This document shows, in pieces, positions 1 to 9,309 of a DNA stretch of 64,000 bases. Source of the stretch: Bifidobacterium miconis (GTDB lineage: Bacteria; Actinomycetota; Actinomycetes; Actinomycetales; Bifidobacteriaceae); NCBI RefSeq assembly GCF_019331735.1, contig NZ_JAHBBH010000008.1:30453-94452 (forward strand), given 5' to 3'. How positions within the stretch are numbered: the first letter of the stretch is position 1; each line of letters begins with the position of its first letter. The notes under the pieces were generated by a model that worked only from the letters and a program-made list of their open reading frames with translations, did no database searches and was not told the origin of the DNA. The position numbers and the translations under genes were made by a program.

Positions 1-365
1 TCCTCGGTGCTGCGCTGACCGTGCGCCGGCTTCTTCTTCGCCGCGCCGTTGCGCGCGTTGCCGTTGCCGGAGTCCGGCTTGGCAAACAACAGTCCGAGCA
101 GATCGCGCGACGGTGACCAGTGCGACCAGTAGCCGACCTCGCGCATCTGCGAGGAGAGCGCGACCGCGACCGCCAGGCACAGCAGTCCCCACTCGCGCAT
201 CGCGATCGCGGCGACCGCGATCGCCAGCGACGGCACCCACATCAGCGGAATCAGCGCGATCATGTACGGCAGCGGCATATGCGCGTCCGCGCCGGCCGGC
301 AACGCGCCCAGCGCGATCCACGCCGCAAGTATCAGCAACACCATGCTCAGAACAACAACAATCAC
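1..365 (-). CDS. Membrane protein, N-terminal part only (runs off the window)
   Basis: Only about the first 120 residues are present; the rest lies before base 1. The visible part begins with a hydrophobic stretch (VVVLSMVLLILAAWIALG), then further hydrophobic segments around MPLPYMIALIPLMWVPSLAIAVAAIAM, and then a polar Lys/Asn/Gly-rich stretch (SGNGNARNGAAKKKPAHG). This resembles the membrane anchor found ahead of exported enzymatic domains, such as some bifidobacterial endonuclease/exonuclease/phosphatase proteins, but that family guess rests on memory of layout and cannot be tested here. The GTG at 365 is chosen because a CATAAT hexamer lies 8 bases upstream, matching the leaderless arrangement seen elsewhere in the window; the ATG at 344 is an alternative. 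No clear ribosome binding site serves either start. Confidence 0.55.
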   Translation of the reverse strand, partial: MIVVVLSMVLLILAAWIALGALPAGADAHMPLPYMIALIPLMWVPSLAIAVAAIAMREWGLLCLAVAVALSSQMREVGYWSHWSPSRDLLGLLFAKPDSGNGNARNGAAKKKPAHGQRSTE

Positions 366-1133
366 AATCCTTGATTATGCCTTGGCCGCGCGGACAGCGC
401 GCATCCCAAGCACGGTTCTTCGCACAATCACAACCACCACGATCGCCGTGATTGCGTATGGGAAACCGCGCCTGTCATTGTTTGTTGACGAGGAGAGGCG
501 GTATGCGGACGGCGTTGCTATATTCGGTGTCTGGGAGGGACGGCCGGCGCGACAATCCGTGTCGGCCGTCGGGGATCGTGGCAAGGAGCCTGAGATGACA
601 GCTGCAAACGGGCGGTTCTTTGCGGTGAGGAGGGGATGTCCTGAACAAATATCCTCTTGATGTTCTTTTGTGTGGTGCCGATGGTCCTCTTTGACGTCCT
701 ATCGGTCTCAGTGAGACCTGCGAGCATGGATGGGAAGCGGCTGTGGGCATAGACGGTACATGAGACTGGCACAACGATGGGAAACTCGTCAGATCATCTT
801 CATTCGTGGGCATAAGAGGGACATGATGATGCCTGAAATGTGGGCATAAGTGGGACATCTGTATGGTCGTGGGCATAGACGGTACATACAGGAGATGTTT
901 TGGACCAGTTCATGGTCGGTCTATACCCACATGTGCTTCTCATGTGTGCCGGTTATACCCACGATCGGTTCTCCGTGGTTCCGGGGCGGCTCCGACCCGT
1001 TCCGTTATTCGTCCGTACGGAAAAGGGACCTCCTCACCGGAGACCAGATCCGGAAAGAAGATCCCTGTGCCATGCGTGCACAACGATTGAGGTGGATGCG
1101 GGGAAGCCGCTGTCCGTCTCAATCGATGAAGCG
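366..1133. other. Long intergenic region holding a repeat cluster
   Basis: This stretch of about 770 bases separates the partial membrane gene from the 3' end of ffh. Short open frames exist in it but none has a good ribosome binding site or a recognisable product. Its notable content is the cluster of GTGGGCATA repeats at 743-962. No clear terminator for ffh was found. Confidence 0.6.
743..962. repeat. Cluster of 19-bp GTGGGCATA repeats, copy cluster 1
   Basis: Four direct copies lie on the plus strand at 743-761, 806-824, 840-858 and 869-887. The first and last read GTGGGCATAGACGGTACAT exactly; the middle two have AAGAGGGACAT or AAGTGGGACAT after GTGGGCAT. Two inverted half copies follow (GGTCTATACCCAC at 918-930 and CGGTTATACCCAC at 950-962). 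Spacing between direct copies is irregular (63, 34 and 29 bases start to start), which argues against CRISPR. A second cluster of the same family lies at 27978-28229. The function is unknown. Confidence 0.8.
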
Positions 1134-2777
1134 TCAGCCCAGCAGGCCGGACAGGCCGCCGCCGAAGTTCGGCGGGAGTTCGCCGCCGTTGGCTTCGAGG
1201 GCCTGCTGCAGGCCGGCGGGCAGGGCCGGGTTCTGCGGCTTCTTGGCGAACGCGGAGCCGCCCGACTTGCCCGAGCCGGAGCCGGACTTGCCGGCGAGCT
1301 TGTCGCGCAACGCCCGCTCTTCGGCCTCGCGCTTCATCGGGTTGCCGGACTTGGAGCCGCCCTTCTTCTTGCCCTTCTTCGCGTTCTTCTTCGCGCCCGG
1401 TCCGCCGAAGCCCGGAATGCCGCCGCCGACGCTGTTGCTCATGCGCTTCATCATCTTCGCGGCCTGATCGAAACGCTGCAGCAGCGCGTTGACCGCCGAC
1501 ACCGTGTTGCCGGAACCGTACGCGATGCGCGCGCGGCGCGAACCGTCGATGATCTTCGGATTGCGGCGCTCCTCAGGCGTCATCGAACGGATGATCGCCT
1601 CCGTGCGGTCGATCTCGCGCTCGTCGAACTGCTCCAGCTCCTTGCGGTGCGCGGCCATGCCCGGAATCATGCCGAGCAGCGACTTCATCGAACCGAGCTT
1701 GCGCACCTGCTGCAGCTGCTCGAGGAAATCGTCCAGACCAAACTCGCCCTCGGCCATCTTGGCCGCGGCCTCGCGCGCCTTGTCCTCGTCGAACTGCTTC
1801 TGCGCCTGCTCGATGAGCGTCAGAATATCGCCCATGTCGAGGATGCGCGAGGCCATGCGATCCGGGTGGAAGACCTCGAAATCCTTCAGACCTTCGCCGT
1901 TCGAGGCGAACAGGATCGGCTTGCCGGTCACGCTCGCGACCGACAGGGCCGCGCCGCCACGCGCGTCGCCGTCGAGCTTGGAGAGCACCACGCCGGTGAA
2001 ATCCACGCCCTCGTCGAACGCCTGCGCGGTCTTGACCGCATCCTGACCGATCATCGCGTCGATCACAAACAGGATCTCGTTGGGGCTCACGGCGTCGCGA
2101 ATGTCACGCGCCTGCTTCATGAGCTCCTCGTCCACGCCGAGACGGCCGGCGGTATCGATGATCACCGTGTCGTACAGCTTCTGCTTCGCGAATTCGATCG
2201 AATCGCGCGCGACCTTCACCGGGTCGCCGCTCGTCTGTCCCGGAGCCGACACCGCGTCGCCGCCGTCCGACTGCACGCCCTTTTCCGGCGCGTACACCGG
2301 CACGCCGGCGCGCTCGCCGACCACCTGCAGCTGCGTCACCGCGTTCGGACGCTGCAGATCGGCCGCGACCAGAAGCGGCGTGTGGCCGGCGTCCTTGAGC
2401 CAGTAGCCGAGCTTGCCGGCGAGCGTGGTCTTGCCGGCGCCCTGCAGGCCGGCGAGCATGATGATCGTCGGCGGATTCTTCGCGAAGTTCAGCGGACGAT
2501 CGACGCCCGCGCCGAGAATGTCGGTCAGCTCGTCGTTGACGATCTTGACGACCTGCTGCGCCGGATTGAGCGCTTCGGACACTTCGGTGCCCAGCGCGCG
2601 CTCGCGCACGCGCGCGGTGAAGGAACGCACCACTTCGAGCGCCACGTCGGCGTCGAGCAGCGCGCGGCGGATCTCGCGGATCGTGCCGTCGATATCAGCC
2701 TCGGAAAGCTTGCCCTTGCTCTTCAGATGCTTGAACGCATTCGAGAGACGGTCTGTAAGAGAACTAAATGCTGCCAT
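1134..2777 (-). CDS. ffh: Signal recognition particle GTPase Ffh
   Basis: This 547-residue protein is the SRP54 GTPase, which binds signal sequences on nascent chains together with SRP RNA and hands ribosomes to FtsY at the membrane. The N domain opens with MAAFSSLTDRLSNAF; the G domain shows the P-loop GLQGAGKTT, the DTAGR motif (IIDTAGRLGVDEELM) and the TKLD-equivalent SKLDGDARGG. The M domain contains MKSLLGMIPGM, and a Gly/Lys/Ser-rich tail extends the C terminus beyond the usual length. About 20 extra Gly/Ala/Ser-rich residues interrupt the G domain after VPVYAPEKG. The start at 2777 matches the family N terminus, and TAGACT lies 10 bases upstream, so the transcript would be nearly leaderless. 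A longer in-frame extension to 2978 has no family support. Confidence 0.97.
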   Translation of the reverse strand: MAAFSSLTDRLSNAFKHLKSKGKLSEADIDGTIREIRRALLDADVALEVVRSFTARVRERALGTEVSEALNPAQQVVKIVNDELTDILGAGVDRPLNFAKNPPTIIMLAGLQGAGKTTLAGKLGYWLKDAGHTPLLVAADLQRPNAVTQLQVVGERAGVPVYAPEKGVQSDGGDAVSAPGQTSGDPVKVARDSIEFAKQKLYDTVIIDTAGRLGVDEELMKQARDIRDAVSPNEILFVIDAMIGQDAVKTAQAFDEGVDFTGVVLSKLDGDARGGAALSVASVTGKPILFASNGEGLKDFEVFHPDRMASRILDMGDILTLIEQAQKQFDEDKAREAAAKMAEGEFGLDDFLEQLQQVRKLGSMKSLLGMIPGMAAHRKELEQFDEREIDRTEAIIRSMTPEERRNPKIIDGSRRARIAYGSGNTVSAVNALLQRFDQAAKMMKRMSNSVGGGIPGFGGPGAKKNAKKGKKKGGSKSGNPMKREAEERALRDKLAGKSGSGSGKSGGSAFAKKPQNPALPAGLQQALEANGGELPPNFGGGLSGLLG

Positions 2778-3114
2778 AATGCGCACCAGTCTAGCCGTGG
2801 CGGGGGAAAACCGGGCGTCCGTGCGGTCGCCGAAAACCGGACACGCGCCGCCCGTCCGTCGATCGGACGATTTCGCTTGGAACGCAACGCCGAATCGAAC
2901 CCTTTCGCTACCATGGAAGGGCAATAATCCGTGGATATTTGGAATGCCTATGCTGTTTTGAATTCCCTCGGACACCACCTATACGCAGACTGCCGTGCGC
3001 CCTCGCGAATCGAGCCGAACGGCCGGAACCGCGATGTTTGCGACGTTCCGGCGGGCAGGCCAGTGAAGTAGCGGGCCAACGCAGACATGCCGTGCAATAT
3101 GGAAGGCCCGCCCT
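2778..3114. promoter_or_regulatory. Divergent intergenic region between ffh and the cation efflux gene
   Basis: It must hold promoters for both flanking genes. For ffh (minus strand) the hexamer TAGACT occupies 2788-2793. For the plus-strand gene a possible pair is TTGAAT (2958-2963) and TATACG (2980-2985) with a 16-base spacer. The second is only a weak match. No gene is evident inside. Confidence 0.35.
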
Positions 3115-4020
3115 ATGCCACAAAAAAGAATAGAACGCAAAGCCCTGATCGTTGGCATCGTCGTCAACGCGCTGCAAGTCGCGGCCGGCATGGCCGTGTT
3201 CTTCATGACCGGCCTCAAGGCCATGTTCCTCGACTTCTCCTTCACCGCGATCTCCGTGCTGTCCGGCATCGTCGCGGTCTACCTGTCCTCGCGCACCGTG
3301 CGCACCACCGAACGCTTCCCCAACGGCCTGTTCGCGCTCGAACCGATCTACGCGATCTGCAAGGCCATCTTCACGCTGTCGCTGCTGCTGTACTCGCTGC
3401 TCGACGTCTCCCAGGTCGCCTACGACTACTTCGTCCTCGGCCAGGGCGAGCGCATCGAAACCGGACCGGTCGTCATCTACGAAATCCTCACCGTCATCGT
3501 GTGCTTCAGCCTGTACGTCTACTATCGTCGCGAAAACCGGGCGATCCGCAACTCGAGCACCATGCTCACGGCCGAGTGCAAGAGCACGCTCGTCGACGGC
3601 GCGATGTCGTTCGGCATCGGCGTGGTCGCCGTCGTGCTCATGTTCCTGCCGACCAGCGGTCCGTTCGACTTCCTGCACTTCACCGGCGACTTCTTCATCA
3701 CCGTCGGACTCGTCGCCTGCACGATCAAGGAGCCGTTCGGCGTGCTCAAGGACGCGTTCATCGAGCTGGTCGGCGGCGTGCACGCCGCCGACGAGACGAA
3801 CGCGTTCGTCGAGACCACCGCGCAGCGCCACCTGCCAGCCAACACCGAATACGAGCAGACGCTGATCTTCAAGACCGGCATGAACTACACGGTCGACGTG
3901 TACCTTTCCGGCACCGGCGAGACGATCGACGTGGCCGATCTGGTCGAATGCAAGCGTTCGCTCGAACGAGAACTGCGGCACCGGCTGCACATCGTCGACG
4001 TCGACTTCGTGTTCGACTGA
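3115..4020 (+). CDS. Cation diffusion facilitator family transporter
   Basis: A 301-residue inner-membrane protein of the CDF (cation efflux) type, which exports divalent metals in exchange for protons. The first two thirds hold about six hydrophobic segments, beginning ALIVGIVVNALQVAAGMAVF, with acidic and His residues inside the membrane part (FLDFSFTAIS; the LVDGAMSFGIGV segment). The last about 95 residues form a soluble domain ending HIVDVDFVFD, like the CDF C-terminal metal-sensing domain. The usual metal-site HxxxD/DxxxD patterns are not textbook (one Asp appears in FLDF, another in LVDGAM), so the metal cannot be assigned. It stands alone and converges on cysS. Confidence 0.8.
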   Translation: MPQKRIERKALIVGIVVNALQVAAGMAVFFMTGLKAMFLDFSFTAISVLSGIVAVYLSSRTVRTTERFPNGLFALEPIYAICKAIFTLSLLLYSLLDVSQVAYDYFVLGQGERIETGPVVIYEILTVIVCFSLYVYYRRENRAIRNSSTMLTAECKSTLVDGAMSFGIGVVAVVLMFLPTSGPFDFLHFTGDFFITVGLVACTIKEPFGVLKDAFIELVGGVHAADETNAFVETTAQRHLPANTEYEQTLIFKTGMNYTVDVYLSGTGETIDVADLVECKRSLERELRHRLHIVDVDFVFD

Positions 4021-4100
4021 GACTGTCGGATCGACTGTCGGATCCGTCCTCGGCTTTTTTGGCTGAGAATGCCGTCGGCAAAGTCGGCTGAGGGGTGTTA

Positions 4101-4182
4101 TGGCAACGGAACGTTCCGAAGCTGCTGACTACCCCTCAGTCATGCTGCGCATGGCAGCTCCCCTGACAAGGGGAGCTGAGGA
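4101..4182. repeat. REP-like palindromic repeat, unit 1
   Basis: Between the convergent cation efflux gene and cysS lies a compound palindrome. It includes the self-complementary GGAACGTTCC, then CCCCTCAGTCATGC...GCATGGCAGCTCCCC and the hairpin CTCCCCTGACAAGGGGAG. Related units occur at 6787-6835, 16419-16468, 22208-22337, 40762-40812, 52171-52206 and 52733-52786. The position between convergent 3' ends fits a bidirectional terminator role, but no T-run follows the stems. Confidence 0.75.
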
Positions 4183-4197
4183 TGAGCTGAGGATGGC

Positions 4198-5868
4198 CTA
4201 CTTGAGGCTCCAGGTGCTGCCCTGCGGGCCGTCCTCGATGGCGATGCCGGCGGCGCCCAGCGCGTCGCGGATCGCGTCGGCCTTGGCGAAGTCGCGGGCC
4301 TTGCGGGCCTCGGCGCGGGCGGTGAGCTGCTCGGCGACCAGCGCGTCCAGCACCTCGTGCTCGCGGTTCTCGCCCGCGCCCGCGGCACCGGCCGCAGCGC
4401 CGCCGCCGATCCACGGCTCGGCCAGCGGGTCAAGGCCCAGCGTGTCGAGCATCGCGCGCACCGACACGAGCGCCGCGCGCACCTCCGCCTTCGCCGCGTC
4501 GGAATCGGCGCGGTCGGCCAGCTGCGAGAGCAACGTGTTGCCGTTGCGCACGGCCGTGAACACGGCCGCGGTCGCGCCAGACACGTTGAAGTCGTCGTTC
4601 ATCGCCGCGACGAAATCGGCCGGCAGATCATCCGCGCGCACCGCAACGATCTCGTCGCGCGACGGCTGTCCGCCCAACGCCACGCCCGCGCGCTCGATGA
4701 AGTTCGACACGCGATCGTACGCGGCCTGCGCCTCGACCAGCGCCTGATCCGACCATTCGAGCATCGAGCGGTACTGCACCGAACCGAGCGCGTAGCGCAC
4801 CACCCACGCGGAATGTTCGGCCAAAACGCTCGGCACCGACAGGCCCGTGCCCAGCGACTTCGACATCTTCTCGCCCTTGGCCGTCACCCATGCCGAGTGC
4901 ATCCAGTGCGCCGCCGAATCGTAGCCGGCCGCGCGCGTCTGCGCCATCTCGTTCTCGTGGTGGGGGAAGCGCAGGTCGAGGCCGCCGCCGTGGATGTCGA
5001 ACATGTCCTTCAAATAACGGTGGCTCATTGCCGAGCATTCGATGTGCCAGCCCGGGCGGCCCACGCCGAACGGCGTGTTCCAGCGCGCGTCGAGCGGATC
5101 GGTGTCCTTCGGGGCCTTCCACAGCGCGAAATCGCGCGGATCGTGCTTGTCGGGCGACATGTCGGCCGGGTCGATCGGATTGTACTTGTCGTCGCCCGCC
5201 GCGTCCACGCTCGGGCCCATGCGGTCGGCCACGGCCGCCGCCTCGTCCGCTTCCACGGAGCCCTGCTTCTGGTGCGTCAGCTCGCCGTAGTGCGGCCAGC
5301 TCGGCACGTCAAAGTACACGTTGCCGGTCGGATTGCCGTCCGCGTCGCGCACCACGTAGCCGTGTCCGTTGTCGATGATCTTCTGGATCAGGTCGATCAT
5401 GTCGATCATGTGGCCGGTCGCGCGCGGCTCGTACGTCGGCGGCAGCACGCCGAGCGTGTCGTACGCCTGCGTGAACTCGCGCTCGTAGTGGTACGCGCGC
5501 GCCCACCATTGCTGTCCCGCGGCCGCGGCCTTGTCGAGGATCTTGTCGTCGATGTCGGTCACGTTGCGCACGAATGTGACGTCGTATCCGAGCTTGAGGA
5601 ACCAGCGGCGGACGACGTCGAACGCGACGGCCGCGCGGATGTGGCCGATGTGCGGCGACGACTGCACGGTCGCGCCGCACACGTAGATGCCGACCTTGCC
5701 GGGCTTGATCGGCGTGAAACGCGCGACGGCGTGCGTGGCCGTGTCGTACAGCTTCAGATCGGCCGCAGCCTTCGCCACGGTGGAGGCCGAGTCGCGGCCG
5801 GTCGCGGCGACGGTTCCGGACTGGACGCTGGAAATGTTGGAATCATGCGCTTCTTGAGCTTCTGTCAT
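4198..5868 (-). CDS. cysS: Cysteinyl-tRNA synthetase
   Basis: A 556-residue class Ia synthetase that charges tRNA-Cys. The HIGH motif is HIGH at residues 73-76 (SSPHIGHIR) and KMSKS appears near residue 336 (GEKMSKSLG). Zinc-site residues are visible in [19 protein letters not shown] and [10 protein letters not shown]. The N terminus carries about 38 polar residues ahead of the conserved core, longer than usual, and an acidic insert of about 30 residues lies between [10 protein letters not shown] and DPRDFALWK. The latter position is variable in actinobacterial Cys[11 protein letters not shown] rather than KMSKSLGN is a small departure. MshC, the mycothiol paralogue, is unlikely given the length and the full C-terminal anticodon-binding part. 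Confidence 0.97.
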   Translation of the reverse strand: MTEAQEAHDSNISSVQSGTVAATGRDSASTVAKAAADLKLYDTATHAVARFTPIKPGKVGIYVCGATVQSSPHIGHIRAAVAFDVVRRWFLKLGYDVTFVRNVTDIDDKILDKAAAAGQQWWARAYHYEREFTQAYDTLGVLPPTYEPRATGHMIDMIDLIQKIIDNGHGYVVRDADGNPTGNVYFDVPSWPHYGELTHQKQGSVEADEAAAVADRMGPSVDAAGDDKYNPIDPADMSPDKHDPRDFALWKAPKDTDPLDARWNTPFGVGRPGWHIECSAMSHRYLKDMFDIHGGGLDLRFPHHENEMAQTRAAGYDSAAHWMHSAWVTAKGEKMSKSLGTGLSVPSVLAEHSAWVVRYALGSVQYRSMLEWSDQALVEAQAAYDRVSNFIERAGVALGGQPSRDEIVAVRADDLPADFVAAMNDDFNVSGATAAVFTAVRNGNTLLSQLADRADSDAAKAEVRAALVSVRAMLDTLGLDPLAEPWIGGGAAAGAAGAGENREHEVLDALVAEQLTARAEARKARDFAKADAIRDALGAAGIAIEDGPQGSTWSLK

Positions 5869-6015
5869 ACTGCAAAAGCGTATTCAGATTGGCCGACATG
5901 CGCGGCATTTCCATGCCGGATTTCGGCCCGTGGCTGATCGCGAACCAGCCGCGAACTGACGTGGCGATGCGAAACGTCGAATTCGCTTTACGTGGGTGAT
6001 GCCACAATAGGAACC

Positions 6016-6741
6016 ATGACGCAACCGCAAGTGTTGATTCTGCAGCACGTCCCGTGGGAGAAGCCGGGGCGTATTTTGACGAACCTCGAAGAGCTGGGGT
6101 TGGACACGCTCACCCTGAACATCGCCAAAAAGAAGAAACCCGACCTGCCGGACTTCGACCAGGTGGCCGGCGTGGTCATCATGGGCGGGCCGATGGGCGC
6201 CACCGACTATGACGAATACCCGGGGCTCAAGGTCGAGGCGAAGCTCGCCAAGGCCGCCGTGAGCGTCGGCAAGCCGGTGCTCGGCGTGTGCCTCGGCCAT
6301 CAGATCATCGCCACCGCGCTCGGCGCGAAGCTGAGCCGCGGCGACGCGCCGGAAATCGGCTTCGGCCCGATCAAGCGCGTCGACAAGCACGACTACTTCT
6401 CCATGTGGGACAAGCAGATCAACGTGCTGCACTGGCACAACGACGTGGTCGGCCTGCCTGCCGACGCGCAGTTGCTCGCCCGTTCGGCCGGCACCAAGGT
6501 GCAGGCGTTCCGCTTCGCCTCCGCGCTGGGGCTCCAGTTCCATCTCGAGGTCAGCGCGCCGATCCTCGAGGAGTGGCTGGCCGAACCGTCCATGGTCAAG
6601 GACCTCAAGGCCGTCGGCGGCTCCAAGTCGCAGCTGCGCGAGGACTTCGCGCAATACGATCCGCAGATCCTGCCGCTCGCCGAGCAGGTGTTTTCCGGGT
6701 TCGCCGCGCGCTGCAACACGTACGCCAAGACGCTGGGCTGA
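6016..6741 (+). CDS. Class I glutamine amidotransferase-like protein
   Basis: This 241-residue cytoplasmic protein is a stand-alone GATase1 domain of the kind labelled GMP synthase-like. The nucleophile is Cys92 in GVCLGHQ; the His of the triad sits in LQFHLEVS. No synthetase domain follows, so it is not GuaA itself; the acceptor of the released ammonia is unknown, or it may be a hydrolase. The ATG at 6016 is favoured over the GTG at 5992 because the hexamer CACAAT ends 7 bases before the ATG, the same spacing as at rph and other genes. The next gene, an ABC-F protein, is separated by a REP-like repeat, so the two are probably separate units. Confidence 0.85.
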   Translation: MTQPQVLILQHVPWEKPGRILTNLEELGLDTLTLNIAKKKKPDLPDFDQVAGVVIMGGPMGATDYDEYPGLKVEAKLAKAAVSVGKPVLGVCLGHQIIATALGAKLSRGDAPEIGFGPIKRVDKHDYFSMWDKQINVLHWHNDVVGLPADAQLLARSAGTKVQAFRFASALGLQFHLEVSAPILEEWLAEPSMVKDLKAVGGSKSQLREDFAQYDPQILPLAEQVFSGFAARCNTYAKTLG

Positions 6742-6786
6742 GCGGCCGGCGAACGCCGATGGACCGTAATCGCCGCGCTTCCCTTC

Positions 6787-6835
6787 TTGGCTCCCCTTGT
6801 CGGGGTAGCTGTCACGAAGTGGCTGAGGGGCAGTC
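6787..6835. repeat. REP-like palindromic repeat, unit 2
   Basis: It holds GGCTCCCCTTGTCGGGGTAG, then AGCTGTCACGAAGTGGCTGA and GGGG. The layout is the same as unit 1: a G/C hairpin, AGCTGTC, a second hairpin, and CTGAGGGG. It lies between two genes on the same strand. Confidence 0.75.
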
Positions 6836-6921
6836 AGGACCCATCGCATGAGGTTCGGCAGAATACCAAGCTGGTCTGCCGGTCGGTCCGATGCCCGGTG
6901 GTGCCGCTAAGTTAGTGGATT

Positions 6922-9213
6922 ATGCCGACTTACGATATTGGACTGGAACACGTTTCGCTCGCCTTCGCCACCAAAACCATCTTCACCGATGTGACGCAGG
7001 GCGTATTCGAAGGCGACCGCATCGGCATCGTCGGCCGCAACGGCGACGGCAAATCCACGCTGCTGCACCTGTTCCGCGGCACGCAGGAACCGGATTCGGG
7101 CCGCGTCACCAAACGCAACGGGCTCACGTTCGGCATGCTCGACCAGCGCGATCCGCTCGACGACGACGCCACGATCCGCGAAGCCGCGCTGGAGGGGCGC
7201 GCGGACTACGAATGGGCCGCGGAGACGCGCTCGCGCGAGATCGTCGAAGCGCTGCTCGGCGGCATGAGCCTCGACGCGAAGATCGGATCGCTGTCGGGCG
7301 GCCAGCGCCGCCGCGCCGATCTGGCCCGCCTGCTGCTGCGCGACTGGGACATCCTCGCGCTCGACGAGCCGACCAACCATCTGGACGTGGTGACGATCCA
7401 CTGGCTCGCCGAACACCTCAAGAACCGCTGGTCTCGCGGAGAGGGCGCGCTGCTGCTCGTCACGCACGACCGCTGGTTCCTCGACGAGGTGTGCGAATCC
7501 ATGTGGGAGGTCCACGACGACCTGATCGAGCCGTTCGAGGGCGGCTATTCCGCGTACATGCTCCAGCGCGTCGAACGCGACCGTCAGGCTGACGTACGCG
7601 AGACCAAGCGCCGCAACCTCGCCCGCAAGGAGCTCGCATGGCTCACCCGCGGCGCCCGCGCCCGCTCCACCAAGCAGAAGTTCCACGTCAAGGCCGCGCG
7701 CGAGCTCATCGCCGACGTGCCGCCGGTGCGCAACACGCTCGAACTCAAGCAGATGGCGACCTCGCGCCTCGGCAAGCAGGTCGTGGACCTGATCGACGTG
7801 ACGCAGATCTTCGAACACGTGCAGGGCGGCGCCGACAGTTCGGTCGCGGACGCTGCGGCGGCCATCGACCCGGATGTGGCCGCGATGGCCGACTCCGCGT
7901 CGCGTGTGGACGTGGTGCGTCCGATGTACGCCGAACCGCAGGTGCACGGTTCGGTCGAAGTCGCCGTGACCGACATGGACGATCCGCGACTCGTCGACGC
8001 CGGCGTGCCCGAGGCGGTCGAAGCGGCGAAAGTCGCGCGCGAGGCTGCCGAACAGGCGCGTGTCGATGCCGGCGTCGCCGCGATCGACGACGGCGATCGT
8101 GCGACGCGACGTCGACTGACCGGAGGCGAGACGATCGGCGCGGACGACGCCGACGTCGAATCGGCCGCCGACGCGACGTCCGCGGCGCGCAGGATCACCG
8201 TCACCGGACGCAAGATCCTCGACGACGTGACGTGGCTGATCGGCCCCGGCGACCGCTTCGGCATCGTCGGCGCGAACGGCGCGGGCAAGTCCACGCTGCT
8301 GCGTCTGCTCGACGGCACACTCACCCCGACCGCGGGCCACGTGAACATCGGCAAGACCGTGCGGTTCGCGGTGCTCTCGCAGCGGCTTGACGAGCTCGAG
8401 AAGCTCGGCAAGTACAAGATCAAGGAAGTGCTGTCGCGCTACAAGCCGAGCTACATCGTCGACGGCAAGGAGGTTACGCCCGGTCAGCTCATGGAACGGC
8501 TCGGCTTCGAGTCCGCGCAGTTGATGACGCCGATCCGCGACCTGTCCGGCGGCCAGAAGCGCCGCATGCAGCTGCTGCTCATCCTGCTCGACGAGCCGAA
8601 CGTGCTCATCATGGACGAACCCGGCAACGATCTGGACACCGACATGCTCGCCGTGATGGAGGACCTGCTCGACACGTGGCCGGGCACGCTCATCGTCGTC
8701 TCGCACGACCGGTATCTGCTCGAACGCGTCACCGACGAGCAGTTCGCGCTCATCGGCGGCAAGGTGCGGCATCTGCCCGGCGGCGTGCAGGATTATCTCG
8801 ACATGGTCGAGGATCTGAAGAACGGCAAGCCGCTGCCGTCGCTCGAACCGGCGTACGGCAAGAAGAAGGGCAAGGGCGGTGCCGGTTCCGCTGCGGCTTC
8901 CGGCGCTTCGTCCGATGTCGCTGACGCTGCGGCTGGACGGGATGCCGCTGCCGAAGACGATTCCGGCGAGGGCGGCGGCACGCCCAAGCTCACCGGCAAG
9001 GCGTTCCACGACGCGAGCAAGCGCGTCGCCGCTATCGACCGCAAGCTCGCCAAGCTCGAGGAGCAGAAGGCTGATCTCGAATCGCAGATGGCCGCGCACG
9101 ACCCGAGCGACTACGAGGGACTGGGCAAGCTCAACGAGCAGCTCAAGGCCATCGCCGACGAGTCCGACGAGCTGACCGCCGAATGGATGGAGCTCTCCGA
9201 ACAGCTCGAGTAG
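6922..9213 (+). CDS. ABC-F family ATP-binding protein (Uup/EttA-like)
   Basis: A 763-residue soluble protein with two ATP-binding cassettes and no membrane domain, as in ABC-F factors that act on ribosomes. Cassette 1 has the Walker A GRNGDGKST (residues 38-46), signature LSGGQRRRADLA and Walker B DILALDEPTNHLD. Cassette 2 has GANGAGKST (near residue 450), LSGGQKRRMQLL and VLIMDEPGNDLD. The linker between cassettes is unusually long, with about 120 Asp/Ala/Val-rich residues after the normal linker helices. The C terminus is a Lys/Glu-rich coiled coil (AAIDRKLAKLEEQKADLESQ). TAAGTT lies 8 bases before the ATG, so a leaderless transcript is likely. Housekeeping and antibiotic-resistance ABC-F types cannot be told apart here; the coiled coil favours an Uup-like role. 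Confidence 0.9.
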   Translation: MPTYDIGLEHVSLAFATKTIFTDVTQGVFEGDRIGIVGRNGDGKSTLLHLFRGTQEPDSGRVTKRNGLTFGMLDQRDPLDDDATIREAALEGRADYEWAAETRSREIVEALLGGMSLDAKIGSLSGGQRRRADLARLLLRDWDILALDEPTNHLDVVTIHWLAEHLKNRWSRGEGALLLVTHDRWFLDEVCESMWEVHDDLIEPFEGGYSAYMLQRVERDRQADVRETKRRNLARKELAWLTRGARARSTKQKFHVKAARELIADVPPVRNTLELKQMATSRLGKQVVDLIDVTQIFEHVQGGADSSVADAAAAIDPDVAAMADSASRVDVVRPMYAEPQVHGSVEVAVTDMDDPRLVDAGVPEAVEAAKVAREAAEQARVDAGVAAIDDGDRATRRRLTGGETIGADDADVESAADATSAARRITVTGRKILDDVTWLIGPGDRFGIVGANGAGKSTLLRLLDGTLTPTAGHVNIGKTVRFAVLSQRLDELEKLGKYKIKEVLSRYKPSYIVDGKEVTPGQLMERLGFESAQLMTPIRDLSGGQKRRMQLLLILLDEPNVLIMDEPGNDLDTDMLAVMEDLLDTWPGTLIVVSHDRYLLERVTDEQFALIGGKVRHLPGGVQDYLDMVEDLKNGKPLPSLEPAYGKKKGKGGAGSAAASGASSDVADAAAGRDAAAEDDSGEGGGTPKLTGKAFHDASKRVAAIDRKLAKLEEQKADLESQMAAHDPSDYEGLGKLNEQLKAIADESDELTAEWMELSEQLE

Positions 9214-9309
9214 CGGGGGGCGGCGTGACGGAGTGGCGGCGCGGAATCGTCCGGTTCTCGATTGTCCGGTTATCAGTGGCGTGACGAAACATCTGCTGAA
9301 AGGAACGAC

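Noticed and set aside
743..887. CRISPR-like array of four direct repeats
   Set aside because: Repeats are imperfect, spacing is irregular (63, 34 and 29 bases start to start), inverted copies follow and no cas genes are in the window.
900..2927. 675-codon open frame on the plus strand opposite ffh
   Set aside because: It is antisense to a clear ffh gene, Arg/Leu/Ala/His-rich and without family motifs; typical of high-G+C shadow frames.
2778..2978. N-terminal extension of Ffh
   Set aside because: The extension has no similarity to the SRP54 N domain, and the -10 hexamer TAGACT lies inside it.
4198..5868. MshC (mycothiol ligase) instead of CysS
   Set aside because: The protein is longer than MshC and keeps the full C-terminal tRNA-binding part; no mycothiol genes are near.
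6016..6741. guaA (GMP synthase)
   Set aside because: Only the amidotransferase domain is present; the ATP-pyrophosphatase and dimerisation domains are missing.
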